The notes: generated from the sequence alone by a model not told the origin. A stretch of 57,938 bases of DNA from Ruminococcus sp. (GCA_017478965.1 JAFVCV010000031.1:1-57938); one strand, 5' to 3'. Positions 7,753 to 16,583 are shown, numbered from the stretch's first letter. Numbers and translations: made by a program.

Positions 7753-8436
7753 ATGAGAGAGAGCATACTTACCATACCCGTCACAGAGATCTTCGAGCCG
7801 AAATGCGGCTGCCCAATATGCTGTCTGAGAGATACTCTTGAACAAAGGACGGTGGACTACATAATGGGCGCCGCCATGATGGAGCCGGACGTCAGGATAG
7901 AAACTAACAGGCAGGGTTTCTGCAAGATACATTTCGAGCAGATGCGAAACTGCAAGAACCGGCTTTCCTTAGCGCTGATGCTGCAAACACACTTGCAGAG
8001 CCTGCAAAAGAACGTCCTTAACAGGCAGAGCATCTTCGAGGGAAAGAACGCTAAACAGAAACGGGTCTCCGCCGTGAACAACGACTGCTTTGTCTGCGAT
8101 AAGATAGAGTGGGGAATGTCAAGGATAATGGTGACGCTTTTTGAGCTTTACGTCCAGCAGAGCGAGTTCAGGGACCTCTTCTCACAGCAGGAGCTGCTGT
8201 GTTTGCCCCACTACGATATGCTGACCTCGGCCTGCGCTGACCATATGGACAAAAATTGCCAGAAAAGGTTCAGGGAGGCTTGCTCTGAGCTGACCGAAAA
8301 ATATTTAGCCGGGCTGGAAAAGGACATCACCCACTACTGCAATATGTACGACTACCGCAACACCGGCGCAGACGCAGACTGGGGCAATTCCAAGGACTCC
8401 ATCGAGAGGGCCATCAAATTCCTTACCACCAGGTAG
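7753..8436 (+). CDS. DUF6062-like cysteine-rich protein
   Basis: A soluble protein of 227 residues with no signal peptide or membrane segment. Near the N-terminus it has CGCPICCLRD, and later FCKIHFEQM, NNDCFVCDK and LCLPHYDML. These Cys/His pairs could bind zinc or an Fe-S cluster. The layout matches what I recall of the clostridial DUF6062 family, which has no established function. It is preceded by AAAGGAG and its own promoter and stands alone. The name is from memory; metal binding is inferred. Confidence 0.7.
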   Translation: MRESILTIPVTEIFEPKCGCPICCLRDTLEQRTVDYIMGAAMMEPDVRIETNRQGFCKIHFEQMRNCKNRLSLALMLQTHLQSLQKNVLNRQSIFEGKNAKQKRVSAVNNDCFVCDKIEWGMSRIMVTLFELYVQQSEFRDLFSQQELLCLPHYDMLTSACADHMDKNCQKRFREACSELTEKYLAGLEKDITHYCNMYDYRNTGADADWGNSKDSIERAIKFLTTR

Positions 8437-8963
8437 TGTGCGGCGGTTTTCGCTTTTTCGTTTAAAAAAGGCAGAAAATGTAAATATTATTACCGAATAA
8501 ATGTCTTGAAATTTGTACAGACTCTAAATGAAAGCCCAGGTTATACCAAAATGATCCTGCCAGTACAAAATATTGGACTTTTATGGCGGTTTTCTGGCCT
8601 AACAAATTCATATGCACCCTGATACCCGAAAAAATCCGGGACCTGCGTGATCCGGCGAAGGGTGTCGAACGGAGGGTTAACAGAACGTTCACAATTTTTT
8701 ACCCTCAATTATTTTCGTTTTTCCTGAAAACTTGTTCTTCTTGTACATATTTTTGAACTTTGAAGAATTTTCAACAACTCCCGTAATGTTGAAAACCCGG
8801 TCAAACCCCGCCTTTTTCAACGGTTTCAACAGGTTTTTCAACAAATGAGCTGATTTTTGACCGGCGGCGAAACGAGTTTTCAACTTTTCAACATAAGGAT
8901 GTTGAAAACCTTGCTACATAGGCTAAAAGCTTTATTTTTCATGGAAAAGAGGAAATGACAGTC
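8437..8963. other. Non-coding region with a GTTGAAAA repeat cluster
   Basis: No convincing gene lies in these 527 nt. The two minus-strand open frames (8462-8692, 8689-8883) lack ribosome sites and protein-like composition. The first 330 nt are AT-rich with no feature I can name. From 8768 on, the octamer TTTTCAAC or its complement recurs (listed separately). Confidence 0.6.
8768..8908. repeat. Cluster of TTTTCAAC / GTTGAAAA octamers
   Basis: Seven exact copies and one near copy of the octamer fall within 141 nt. Forward: 8768, 8814, 8835, 8877 and 8885, plus GTTTCAAC at 8823. Reverse: 8788 and 8901. The copies at 8877 and 8885 touch. The last pair forms a perfect 10-bp hairpin around AAGG (8885-8908). 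A longer pairing, CCGGTCAAA (8797-8805) with TTTGACCGG (8856-8864), encloses three copies. It ends about 55 nt before a small membrane-protein gene. Confidence 0.75.
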
Positions 8964-9239
8964 ATGATAAAGGGTATCAACAAGCAGATCATCGAGATAA
9001 AATGTACAGACAGTGAATACTTTGAAAAAGCACTGCTTTTCGTGGAGCCTTCGAGGCAGTTCGAGGACAGCGCTGTGCTGAAAGCCCAGGCCCTTGACTT
9101 CGCAAGGAGCCTTTCTCAGGGGGAAAAACTGCCCCTGAGCAGAAGGCTATTGAAGGAGAAGAACCTCAGGACCGCAGCGGCGCTGTTTTTCGGGACCGTT
9201 CTGGCAGGTCTGATAGGTTTTTTTGTATTTAATTTATAA
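8964..9239 (+). CDS. Small single-span membrane protein, unknown function
   Basis: A 91-residue protein I do not recognise. The N-terminal 65 residues are soluble and acidic to mixed (IKGINKQIIEIKCTD at the start). A basic stretch RRLLKEKNLR is followed by one C-terminal hydrophobic helix (about 70-90), so it is probably tail-anchored with its bulk in the cytoplasm. I prefer the ATG at 8964, 11 nt after AGAGG; the ATG at 8955 is only 2 nt from that site. It lies directly downstream of the GTTGAAAA repeat cluster, which may regulate it. Confidence 0.7.
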   Translation: MIKGINKQIIEIKCTDSEYFEKALLFVEPSRQFEDSAVLKAQALDFARSLSQGEKLPLSRRLLKEKNLRTAAALFFGTVLAGLIGFFVFNL

Positions 9240-9295
9240 CCAGGCCTTCTTGTGAACTGAAAATTGTAGAAAATTCACAAAATCTGTCCGGACAC

Positions 9296-9324
9296 TTGGC
9301 TTTTGGGGACTTTTGTGCTATAAT
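9296..9324 (+). promoter_or_regulatory. Sigma-A promoter of rlmB
   Basis: -35 TTGGCT (9296-9301) and -10 TATAAT (9319-9324) have a 17-nt spacer. Confidence 0.7.
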
Positions 9325-9381
9325 ATATAGTGTATTTTCATTTATCAAAAAAGACAAAAAAGATAAACAGAGGACAGCTAT

Positions 9382-10182
9382 ATGAAAAAGAACGAAACAA
9401 GACCCTACTCACAGGAAGAAAGGTCAGGACAGGAAAAAAACGAAGAGATGATAATAGGGCGCAACCCGGTCATCGAGGCAATGAAGGCAGGAAAGCTCAT
9501 TGACAGCATTTTTGTCAACGCCGATGCCAGGGGCTCGGTGAACCTTATATGCAGGATGGCCAGGGAAAGGGACATACCTGTCAAGCAGGTCAGGGAGGCC
9601 AAGCTTGACGCTATGGCTGCCGGGGCGTCCCATCAGGGGGTCATCGCCGTAGGAGCCTGTGCTGAGTACGCAGAGGTGGAGGATATACTTGCCGCCGCAG
9701 AGGCTAAGGGAGAGGACCCTTTCATAATCATTTGCGACGAGATCGAGGATCCCCATAACCTGGGTGCGATAATAAGAACTGCCGAGGCCGCCGGGGCCCA
9801 TGGGGTGATGATCCCCAAAAGACGCAGCGCCTCACTGAACCATACGGTATTCAAGACCTCTGCCGGTGCGGCCAGCTATCTGCCGGTGGCTAGGGTGGCC
9901 AATCTGGCGGCGGCCGTGGACGACCTGAAAAAGCGGGGCATCTGGATCTTCGGCACCGACGGAGAGGGCCAGGACTATGCCGGGGCAGACCTGACAGGGC
10001 CTGTGGGGCTTGTCATCGGTTCAGAGGGCTTTGGCATGGGAAGGCTCATGAAGGAGAAGTGCGACTGCCTGCTGAGCCTGCCTATGGCCGGGAAGGTCAA
10101 TTCCCTGAACGCCTCGGTGGCGGCGGGGATATTCATGTATGAGATAGTAAGACAAAGACGCAGCAGGATCGGGCAGGGGTGA
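9382..10182 (+). CDS. rlmB: 23S rRNA (guanosine-2'-O-)-methyltransferase RlmB (SPOUT/TrmH family)
   Basis: Methylates a ribose in 23S rRNA (G2251 in E. coli numbering) with SAM. The 266-residue protein has the L30e-like substrate-binding domain (about 25-100) and the knotted SPOUT domain. Motif 1 is DPHNLGAIIRTAEAAG, motif 2 VIGSEGFGM and motif 3 LSLPMAGKVNSLNAS, all intact. A charged N-terminal tail of about 20 residues precedes MIIGRNPVIEA. An AGAGG ribosome site stands upstream. The next gene starts 4 nt after the stop, so both are on one transcript. Confidence 0.93.
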   Translation: MKKNETRPYSQEERSGQEKNEEMIIGRNPVIEAMKAGKLIDSIFVNADARGSVNLICRMARERDIPVKQVREAKLDAMAAGASHQGVIAVGACAEYAEVEDILAAAEAKGEDPFIIICDEIEDPHNLGAIIRTAEAAGAHGVMIPKRRSASLNHTVFKTSAGAASYLPVARVANLAAAVDDLKKRGIWIFGTDGEGQDYAGADLTGPVGLVIGSEGFGMGRLMKEKCDCLLSLPMAGKVNSLNASVAAGIFMYEIVRQRRSRIGQG

Positions 10183-10186
10183 ATTT

Positions 10187-12307
10187 ATGAGCGATAAGAT
10201 CACATCTGAGGATATACTTGCAAATATGAACAGAGATGACCGGGACAGGGAGGAAGGCGAAAAGCTCACCTCTGAGGATATCCTGGCCAACATGAGGAAC
10301 GCAGAAAGCGCTCCGCAGGACAGCGAGCCTGTCATAGCAGAAGAGAGCGGGCCTGCGGGGGCGGAAAGCCTGGAGGAGTTTTTCAGGCTGACCGGAACCG
10401 GGAATGAGGCTGAGAAAGGTGTGCCGGTCCCCGAGGTCAGGGGCGGCAGCGAGGTGGAAAAGCTCCAGGCCGCCAGAGCACAGAAGGTGGAGAATTTCGT
10501 CCTTGGAAAAAAGAAGACCAGGGCCGCCGGCAGCCTGACAAAGACTGCCTACGGACAGAAGGAGTTCGAGAGCTTCGAGGAGGCCGCAAAGGTCCTTAAC
10601 GATATACTGCACGTGAAGAACAATCTGTTTTTGAGGATATGTGTACTGCTCTTCACGGGCATAAGCAGTATGCTCATCACGGTGGCGAACGATCTGGAGC
10701 TGCCGGTCATAAGGATATTTGACAGGTCTGTTTCGCCGGCGGCGTTTTTGTTCTCACAGGTCATACTGGGGCTGCTGGCACTGGGGGTCTCCTACACGGT
10801 CATGACCGAGGGCCTTAAAAATATGCTCAAGCGTAAGCCGGACTGTGATTCCATAACGGCGGTGAGCATTTTTATCAGCGTTATAAGCGCCATCGTAATG
10901 GTGTTCAAGCCTGAGTCTGTCAGGAACGGGCATTATCACATCTTCATCTCGGCGGCGATACTTGGGCTTATTTTCAACACTGTGGGAAAGCTCATGATAG
11001 TCATGAGGACGGAGAAGAATTTCAGATACGCTGCGGGGGACTTTGAGCGCTATGCCTTACATAGGGTAAGTGATAAGCAGGCCGCTGAGTTCGGCGACGG
11101 CGTTGCCCCGAGGTCGGTGAAGATGCTGACCATGCAGAAGACCGGGTTCGTGGAGGATTTCATCAAGAACAGCTATGCACCCGACATCACGGATAAGTTC
11201 GCCAAGAAGGCGGCGCCGCTGATACTTCTGGCCGGGGCGATCATAGCCTTCATGTCTTTCGCATTCGACAAGAACGCAGCGGACAAGGTGGAGAAGATCT
11301 ATGTGGCTCTGGCGGCCTTTTCGGGAACAGTGACCATGTGCTCATCAGTTTCGCTGATGCTGGCTGTCAATGTGCCGGTGTCAAAGGGCTGCGCAAAGTA
11401 TTTGCAGAATTCCGGCGTTATCCTTGGCTACAGCGCCGTGGAGGACTATGCTGACACTAACTCGGTCCTCATTGACGCAGAGCAGCTTTTCCCCAAGGAC
11501 AGCATAGAGATAGCCAATATCAGGCTCCTGAGCCAGAACACTCTGGAGGAATGTATAACCCTGGCAGCCAGCCTTTGCAGCAGCGCAGGCAGCGTGATGA
11601 ACAATGCCTTTTATAAAATGCTGAAGGGGGACGAAAAGCTGCTGCGGCCCACATCCGACCACTCCTTTGAGGACGGACTGGGGCTGACGGCATGGTGCGA
11701 GAACAAGAGAGTGCTCCTTGGCACCAGGGAGCATATGGAAAAGCATATGATCGACGGTATACCTCCAGCCTCGGTGGAGAACGAATACATCAGCAGGGAT
11801 ACCTCGGTGCTCTACCTTTCAGTATCCGGCGTGGTCTCGGCAATGTTCGTTATCAAGATGTCTCCGCTGCCCTCCATAGTCAGGAGCCTTCACACCCTGG
11901 AAAGGGAGGGAGTCTCCATGGTAATAAAATGCACCGACGGATTTCTTTCGGCAGATATGCTGTCTAAGCTTTTCAGCGTTGACCCTGGATATATGAAACT
12001 GCTGCCCTATGAGTTCATCGAGGACTACCGTCAGCAGGCGGGAGAGACTGAAAGGGTCTCTTCCTCCATGCTTTGCAGCGGGTCGTTGAAGACTATGGCG
12101 ATGCTCATTGCCGGGGTAAAGCGCATAAAGCTTGCGGCTCAGCTTGGCATAGCTATTCAGATGGGTTCCATCGCCCTTGGCGGTGCTATCTGTTTCCTTA
12201 CCATGTCCATAGGAAGCTTTTCACAGATAACTCCGACCCTTGTCATCGCTTATGACCTTATCTTTGCGGTGATGACTCACCTGTTCATGAGATCAAAGCA
12301 GGTCTGA
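10187..12307 (+). CDS. P-type ATPase-like membrane protein lacking catalytic motifs
   Basis: A 706-residue protein whose plan follows P1-type ATPases. There are about eight membrane segments: four from about 147 to 275, two near 345-400 and two at the C-terminus. A soluble part follows segment six. The phosphorylation loop, normally DKTGT, reads SVLIDAEQLF (Asp about 430). FEDGLGLTAWCENKRVLLGTR resembles the nucleotide-domain strand. The usual TGD is KCTDG (Asp about 584), and the GDGxNDxP hinge is absent. It cannot be a normal pump; I infer a pseudoenzyme with a regulatory or scaffold role. The soluble N-terminus has two copies of TSEDILANM (residues 6-14 and 28-36), probably a short docking motif. 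It is cotranscribed with rlmB. Confidence 0.75.
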   Translation: MSDKITSEDILANMNRDDRDREEGEKLTSEDILANMRNAESAPQDSEPVIAEESGPAGAESLEEFFRLTGTGNEAEKGVPVPEVRGGSEVEKLQAARAQKVENFVLGKKKTRAAGSLTKTAYGQKEFESFEEAAKVLNDILHVKNNLFLRICVLLFTGISSMLITVANDLELPVIRIFDRSVSPAAFLFSQVILGLLALGVSYTVMTEGLKNMLKRKPDCDSITAVSIFISVISAIVMVFKPESVRNGHYHIFISAAILGLIFNTVGKLMIVMRTEKNFRYAAGDFERYALHRVSDKQAAEFGDGVAPRSVKMLTMQKTGFVEDFIKNSYAPDITDKFAKKAAPLILLAGAIIAFMSFAFDKNAADKVEKIYVALAAFSGTVTMCSSVSLMLAVNVPVSKGCAKYLQNSGVILGYSAVEDYADTNSVLIDAEQLFPKDSIEIANIRLLSQNTLEECITLAASLCSSAGSVMNNAFYKMLKGDEKLLRPTSDHSFEDGLGLTAWCENKRVLLGTREHMEKHMIDGIPPASVENEYISRDTSVLYLSVSGVVSAMFVIKMSPLPSIVRSLHTLEREGVSMVIKCTDGFLSADMLSKLFSVDPGYMKLLPYEFIEDYRQQAGETERVSSSMLCSGSLKTMAMLIAGVKRIKLAAQLGIAIQMGSIALGGAICFLTMSIGSFSQITPTLVIAYDLIFAVMTHLFMRSKQV

Positions 12308-12322
12308 AACAAATAACATCAT

Positions 12323-12353
12323 AGCGGCTCTGTTCAGGCAGAGCCGCTTTTTT
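12323..12353 (+). terminator. Terminator of the rlmB operon
   Basis: A perfect 10-bp stem AGCGGCTCTG / CAGAGCCGCT (12323-12332, 12339-12348) has a 6-nt loop and a run of six T. Confidence 0.92.
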
Positions 12354-12475
12354 GTGTGAAAAAATGCCTCCGGCTGAATAATCCGGACCTGTCGGTCAAT
12401 ATGATATATAGGGCGGGACAATGCCCTGTAATGCAAAGGAAAATAACTTGACAGATGAAAGGACAGGGTGGTAAA

Positions 12476-13726
12476 ATGAAAAAAATGCTGCTGATGGCAA
12501 TGGCAATGGGTATAATGACCTCCTGCGGAGCGGCAGTAAAAAGAGCGGAGGAAGGCGAAAAGCTGGAAAGGCTCAGGAGTATGCGGGCTTCGTCGGTGGT
12601 GCCGGTTGGGACCGAGCTTGAAGAGGACAGGGGACGACAGGTGATAAACTATTGCTTTCAGAAGGGCATCTGGCTGTCCTATGTGGACCTGGCTCCAATG
12701 CTCAGCACCGACGATGAGGACGAGCTGGAACGGCGGTTTTCTGCGGCCTGCCAGGAGATATCGGACCTTGGCTGCAATACGGTCTACTTCCATGTAAGAG
12801 CCTTTGGGGACGCACTGTATAAATCGGAGCTGTATCCGCCGGCGGAAAGCGTTATGGGGGACCTTGATCCCCTGGATATATTCTGCCGGACCGCCCATAG
12901 CTACGGCCTTTCGGTCCATGCCTGGATAAACCCGCTGAGATTGCAGGGAGAAAGCGAGCTTGGCAGGACGGATGAAAAGTATCAGACTGCCAGGTGGTAT
13001 AAAGAGGACAGCGGGCAGGTCAGGACAGCCGAGGGCAGTCCCTTCCTATGGCTGGACCCGGCTTATCCTGAGGTAAGAGAGCTTATCGCAGAGGGGGCGG
13101 CGGAGATAGTGAAAAACTACCCCGTGGACGGCATACACTATGACGATTATTTCTATCCCGCCACTGACGAGGAGTTCGACAGGGAAAGCTTTGAGAAGAT
13201 GTCCGGGGGAAGAGAGCTGTCAAGGTTCAGGCTTGACAACACAGACCTCATGTGCAGGGAGATTTATTCGCAGGTCAAGGCCGCCGCTCCCGAGGTCAAA
13301 GTGGGCATCTCTCCGCAGGGAAATACCTGGAACGACCTGAATGTGCTCTACGCAGATGTGGGACTGTGGTGCCGTGAGGAAGGGAGGTGCGACTACATAA
13401 TGCCGCAGATATATTTCGGCTACGATGACCCTGTCAAGCCTTTTAGCTCTACACTTGCGGAGTGGACAGAAATGTGCCGCAGCGGGACCGTGGACCTTTG
13501 CATCGGCCTGGGGGCCTACAAGATAAGCTCAGACGGAGAATTTCAGGAGGACAGCGGCATAATAGCCAGGCAGATAGGGGACTGCACAGGAGCCGAAAAC
13601 TGTCAAGGTGTGTCACTTTACGGCTTCAGCGCATTGTTCGCTCCTGAAAATGGCAGTGAAAAAAGGGCCGGCGAGGATAGAAAGCTTATCAAGGATGCTC
13701 TTTCAGCCGCCGGCGGGGACCGTTGA
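12476..13726 (+). CDS. GHL10-type glycoside-hydrolase-like lipoprotein
   Basis: A secreted lipoprotein of 416 residues. The signal peptide is MKKMLLMAMAMGIMTSCG, with lipobox Cys at about 17. The rest is a TIM-barrel of the YngK/GHL10 (DUF187) kind: GIWLSYVDL, NTVYFHVRAFGDALY, VHAWINPLR, WLDPAYPEVR and VDGIHYDDYFYP are its typical strands, the acidic pair after YHY-like HYDDYF being the likely active site. The family is thought to act on wall or other glycans; the substrate here is unknown. I choose the ATG at 12476, 4 nt after AGGGTGG, because it starts the signal peptide; the longer frame from 12455 adds seven polar residues. Confidence 0.85.
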   Translation: MKKMLLMAMAMGIMTSCGAAVKRAEEGEKLERLRSMRASSVVPVGTELEEDRGRQVINYCFQKGIWLSYVDLAPMLSTDDEDELERRFSAACQEISDLGCNTVYFHVRAFGDALYKSELYPPAESVMGDLDPLDIFCRTAHSYGLSVHAWINPLRLQGESELGRTDEKYQTARWYKEDSGQVRTAEGSPFLWLDPAYPEVRELIAEGAAEIVKNYPVDGIHYDDYFYPATDEEFDRESFEKMSGGRELSRFRLDNTDLMCREIYSQVKAAAPEVKVGISPQGNTWNDLNVLYADVGLWCREEGRCDYIMPQIYFGYDDPVKPFSSTLAEWTEMCRSGTVDLCIGLGAYKISSDGEFQEDSGIIARQIGDCTGAENCQGVSLYGFSALFAPENGSEKRAGEDRKLIKDALSAAGGDR

Positions 13727-13781
13727 GCTGTTACAGAGCTGTTAAAATTTGTAACAATTTATAAAAATACTGCGCTGATAC

Positions 13782-13810
13782 TTGTAATTCGTGAAATTAT
13801 GTAGTATAAT
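13782..13810 (+). promoter_or_regulatory. Sigma-A promoter of nfnAB
   Basis: -35 TTGTAA (13782-13787) and -10 TATAAT (13805-13810) have a 17-nt spacer. Just upstream lies a direct repeat of GAGCTGTTA (about 13725-13743) of unknown meaning. Confidence 0.75.
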
Positions 13811-13867
13811 GTAATGAACGGGACCTGCGTGTAAGCAGCCCCAGCTACTGAAAACGGAGGGATGATT

Positions 13868-14710
13868 TTGTTCAGGATAGTCAGAAAAAAACAGCTCAAT
13901 GAGAGCGTCATACTTTTTGACATAGATGCACCCTTTATCGCCAGAAAAGCCGAAGCAGGGCAGTTTGTCATAATCCGTGCGGACGAGAAGAGCGAAAGGG
14001 TGCCCTTCACCATCGCTGATTATGACAGGGAAAAGGGTATACTTACGATAATTTTCCAGAAAATAGGCGGTTCTACCATGGACCTTGCCCGCTATGGCGA
14101 GGGAGATATGCTCTCGGACGTTGTCGGCCCCCTTGGGGTCGCCACCGAGTATGTGGAAAACGCTAAGAAGGTCGCAGTGGTCGGCGGCGGCGTGGGCTGC
14201 GCTATAGCCTATCCTCAGGCGAAAAAACTGTATGGTATGGGCGTTGAGGTGGACCTTATCGCAGGATTCAGGAATAAGGACATCATCATTCTGGAGGAGG
14301 AGATGAAGGCCGTATCCACCAGGCTCCATATCTGCACGGACGACGGCTCATACGGCTATCACGGCTTTGTTACGGACAAGCTCAAAGAGCTTATCGACGG
14401 CAGTGAGCAGAGATTTGACGAGGTGATCGCCATAGGGCCGGTGCCGATGATGAAATTCGTCTGTCAGGTCACAAAGCCTTACGGCATCAAGACAATAGTT
14501 TCCCTTAATCCCATCATGATAGACGGGACGGGTATGTGCGGCGGGTGCAGAGTCACCGTTGACGGCAAGATAAGGTATGCCTGCGTCGAGGGACCGGATT
14601 TTGACGGCCATAAGGTGGACTTCAACGAGCTGGTGAAGAGAAATTCTACATATTACGAGGCTGAAAAGCAGCACGTTTGCAGACTGATGGGAGGTGGGGC
14701 AAATGGCTGA
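13868..14710 (+). CDS. nfnA: NADH-dependent ferredoxin:NADP+ oxidoreductase subunit A (NfnA-like; sulfide/dihydroorotate dehydrogenase-like)
   Basis: FAD/NAD-binding iron-sulfur subunit, 280 residues. With the next gene product it would transfer electrons between NADH, NADPH and reduced ferredoxin by flavin bifurcation. An FAD-binding barrel is followed by a nucleotide fold (VAVVGGGVGCAIAYP) and C-terminal cysteines in DGTGMCGGCRV and YACVEGP that hold a 2Fe-2S cluster. The start is probably the TTG at 13868, 6 nt after GGAGGG; the in-frame ATG at 13862 touches that site. The gene overlaps nfnB by 8 nt. The bifurcating role is inferred from the pairing. Confidence 0.88.
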   Translation: MFRIVRKKQLNESVILFDIDAPFIARKAEAGQFVIIRADEKSERVPFTIADYDREKGILTIIFQKIGGSTMDLARYGEGDMLSDVVGPLGVATEYVENAKKVAVVGGGVGCAIAYPQAKKLYGMGVEVDLIAGFRNKDIIILEEEMKAVSTRLHICTDDGSYGYHGFVTDKLKELIDGSEQRFDEVIAIGPVPMMKFVCQVTKPYGIKTIVSLNPIMIDGTGMCGGCRVTVDGKIRYACVEGPDFDGHKVDFNELVKRNSTYYEAEKQHVCRLMGGGANG

Positions 14711-16091
14711 TATGTCGCTGAACAAGACCCCTGTGGCTGAGCAGGAGCCGGAGGTCAGGGCGAAGAATTTTGACGAGGTTACCTTGGGCTATTCTGCGGA
14801 GAAAGCGGTCAGGGAGGCCAGAAGGTGCCTTAACTGCAAGTCCAGGCCCTGCATGAACGGCTGTCCCGTCAGCGTGAGGATACCGGAGTTCATCGCAAAG
14901 GTCGCCGAGGGCCGTTTCGAGGAGGCCTATGACATCATCAAGTCTACAAACTCACTGCCGGCGGTCTGCGGAAGAGTCTGTCCCCAGGAGAACCAGTGCG
15001 AGGGCAGGTGCGTAAGAGGCAAAAAGGGCGAGCCGGTCAGCATAGGCAGGCTGGAAAGGTTCTGCGCCGACTATATGCGTGGCCGGGAGCTGGAGCCTAA
15101 AAAACCTGTGCCGAACGGTCATAAGGTCGCCATCGTGGGAGCAGGTCCCTCGGGACTTACTGCCGCCGGGGACCTTTCAAAGCTGGGCTATGAGGTCACA
15201 GTGTTCGAGGCCTTCCACACTGCCGGGGGAGTGCTGATGTACGGCATTCCTGAGTTCAGACTGCCCAAGAGCATAGTGCAGTATGAGATAGACAGCCTTA
15301 AAAAACAGGGCGTGAATATAATGACCAATATGGTCATTGGCAAGGTACTTTCCATAGACGAGCTGTTTGAGATGGGCTATGAGGCCGTTTTCGTAGGTTC
15401 CGGCGCAGGACTGCCCAGGTTCATGGGCATAGAGGGCGAGGGACTTGTGGGGGTATATTCCGCCAATGAGTATCTGACCAGGATAAACCTGATGAAGGCC
15501 TATAAGAAGGACTATGCCACTCCCATAATCAAGTCGCAGAACGTGGCCGTGGTCGGCGGCGGTAACGTGGCTATGGACGCAGCCAGGTCCGCTCTCAGGC
15601 TGGGTGCCAAGAAGGTATACATAGTCTACAGGCGTTCAATGGAGGAACTCCCTGCCCGTAAGGAAGAGGTCCATCACGCCATGGAGGAAGGAGTCGAGTT
15701 CCTGACCCTCAACAATCCCGTCAAGCTGCTAGGCGATGAACAGGGAAGAGTGAAGAGCGTGGTCTGCCGGAAGATGGAGCTTGGGGAGCCGGACGAGAGC
15801 GGAAGAAGGTCCCCGGTGGCTGTAGAAGGATCGGATTACGAGCTGAAGGCTGACACCGTCATCATGGCTATCGGCACGTCGCCTAACCCCCTGATAAGGA
15901 GCACCACACCGGGCCTTGAGGTCAACAAAAGGGGCGGCCTGATCGTAGACGACAGTGAGGCCACCACCAAGGAGGGCGTTTATGCCGGAGGCGACGCCGT
16001 TACGGGAGCCGCTACGGTGATACTTGCTATGGGAGCAGGCAAAAAGGCCGCTGCCGCCATCGACGAGTATATCAGGAATAAGAATTTGTAA
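14703..16091 (+). CDS. nfnB: NADPH-dependent glutamate synthase-type oxidoreductase (NfnB / GltA small-subunit-like)
   Basis: Large subunit, 462 residues, of the NfnAB pair. The N-terminal ferredoxin-like part has CLNCKSRPCMNGCPV and later CGRVCPQENQCEGRC, ligands for two 4Fe-4S clusters. Two dinucleotide folds follow: AIVGAGPSGLTAAGDL for FAD and VAVVGGGNVAMDAARS for NADPH. VYAGGDAVTGAATVI closes the FAD site. Annotation often calls such proteins glutamate synthase GltA, but no large glutamate synthase subunit is near and the NfnA-like partner overlaps it, so an Nfn role is more likely. The start is the ATG at 14703, 8 nt after GGAGG. Confidence 0.9.
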   Translation: MADMSLNKTPVAEQEPEVRAKNFDEVTLGYSAEKAVREARRCLNCKSRPCMNGCPVSVRIPEFIAKVAEGRFEEAYDIIKSTNSLPAVCGRVCPQENQCEGRCVRGKKGEPVSIGRLERFCADYMRGRELEPKKPVPNGHKVAIVGAGPSGLTAAGDLSKLGYEVTVFEAFHTAGGVLMYGIPEFRLPKSIVQYEIDSLKKQGVNIMTNMVIGKVLSIDELFEMGYEAVFVGSGAGLPRFMGIEGEGLVGVYSANEYLTRINLMKAYKKDYATPIIKSQNVAVVGGGNVAMDAARSALRLGAKKVYIVYRRSMEELPARKEEVHHAMEEGVEFLTLNNPVKLLGDEQGRVKSVVCRKMELGEPDESGRRSPVAVEGSDYELKADTVIMAIGTSPNPLIRSTTPGLEVNKRGGLIVDDSEATTKEGVYAGGDAVTGAATVILAMGAGKKAAAAIDEYIRNKNL

Positions 16092-16108
16092 AAATTCTTT
16101 GACTTTGC

Positions 16109-16137
16109 TTGCAATGTGCGGTCCGGTCTGCTATAAT
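16109..16137 (+). promoter_or_regulatory. Sigma-A promoter of yajC
   Basis: -35 TTGCAA (16109-16114) and -10 TATAAT (16132-16137) have a 17-nt spacer. The leader then carries a hairpin CATAGCTT / AAGCTATG (16181-16205) about 30 nt before the gene. Confidence 0.75.
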
Positions 16138-16237
16138 TATAGTGAACGGCAGCCTGTGTGAAAACTGAGGTACCGTTGCTCATAGCTTGTGATCTGAAAG
16201 CTATGCTGGCTGATTTTTTAGTACGGAGGAGAGCAAA

Positions 16238-16570
16238 ATGAATTATTTATCTTTGATGAGCGTTCTGGCTGCTGATACAGGCGTCAATACTACTGCGGGC
16301 TATCTGTCGATGATAATTCCGCTGGTGCTGCTGGTGGTGTTTTTCTATTTCTTTATATATAAGCCCCAGAAAAAGCAGGAGAAGAGCGACCAGAAGATGA
16401 GGGACAGTCTGGAGATCGGCGATGAGGTCATCACTAACGGCGGCATCGTCGGGCTGGTGACGCAGATAAAGGAGGACACTGTAGTCATCGAGACAGGCGG
16501 CGACAGGAGCAAGATACGCATAAAGAAATGGGCTATCGCCAAGGTCGTTACCGAGAAGGACCAGGTCTGA
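16238..16570 (+). CDS. yajC: Preprotein translocase subunit YajC
   Basis: Accessory subunit of the Sec protein-export complex, 110 residues. One membrane helix (about 24-42, IIPLVLLVVFFYFFIY) is followed by the family hallmark KPQKKQEK and the small cytoplasmic domain with LEIGDEVITNGGIVG and a C-terminal IKKWAIAKV. A GGAGG site stands 8 nt upstream. It precedes the TIGR04086 gene and the SCIFF locus, an order common in Clostridia. Confidence 0.95.
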   Translation: MNYLSLMSVLAADTGVNTTAGYLSMIIPLVLLVVFFYFFIYKPQKKQEKSDQKMRDSLEIGDEVITNGGIVGLVTQIKEDTVVIETGGDRSKIRIKKWAIAKVVTEKDQV

Positions 16571-16583
16571 TCCGGATATAATG

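Noticed and set aside
8640-8690. tRNA- or SRP-like fragment (GTCGAAC with flanking GC pairs)
   Set aside because: No acceptor or anticodon stem can be built around it on either strand.
8462-8883. Two minus-strand open frames in the repeat-rich gap
   Set aside because: No ribosome sites, odd composition, and one frame consists largely of the GTTGAAAA repeats.
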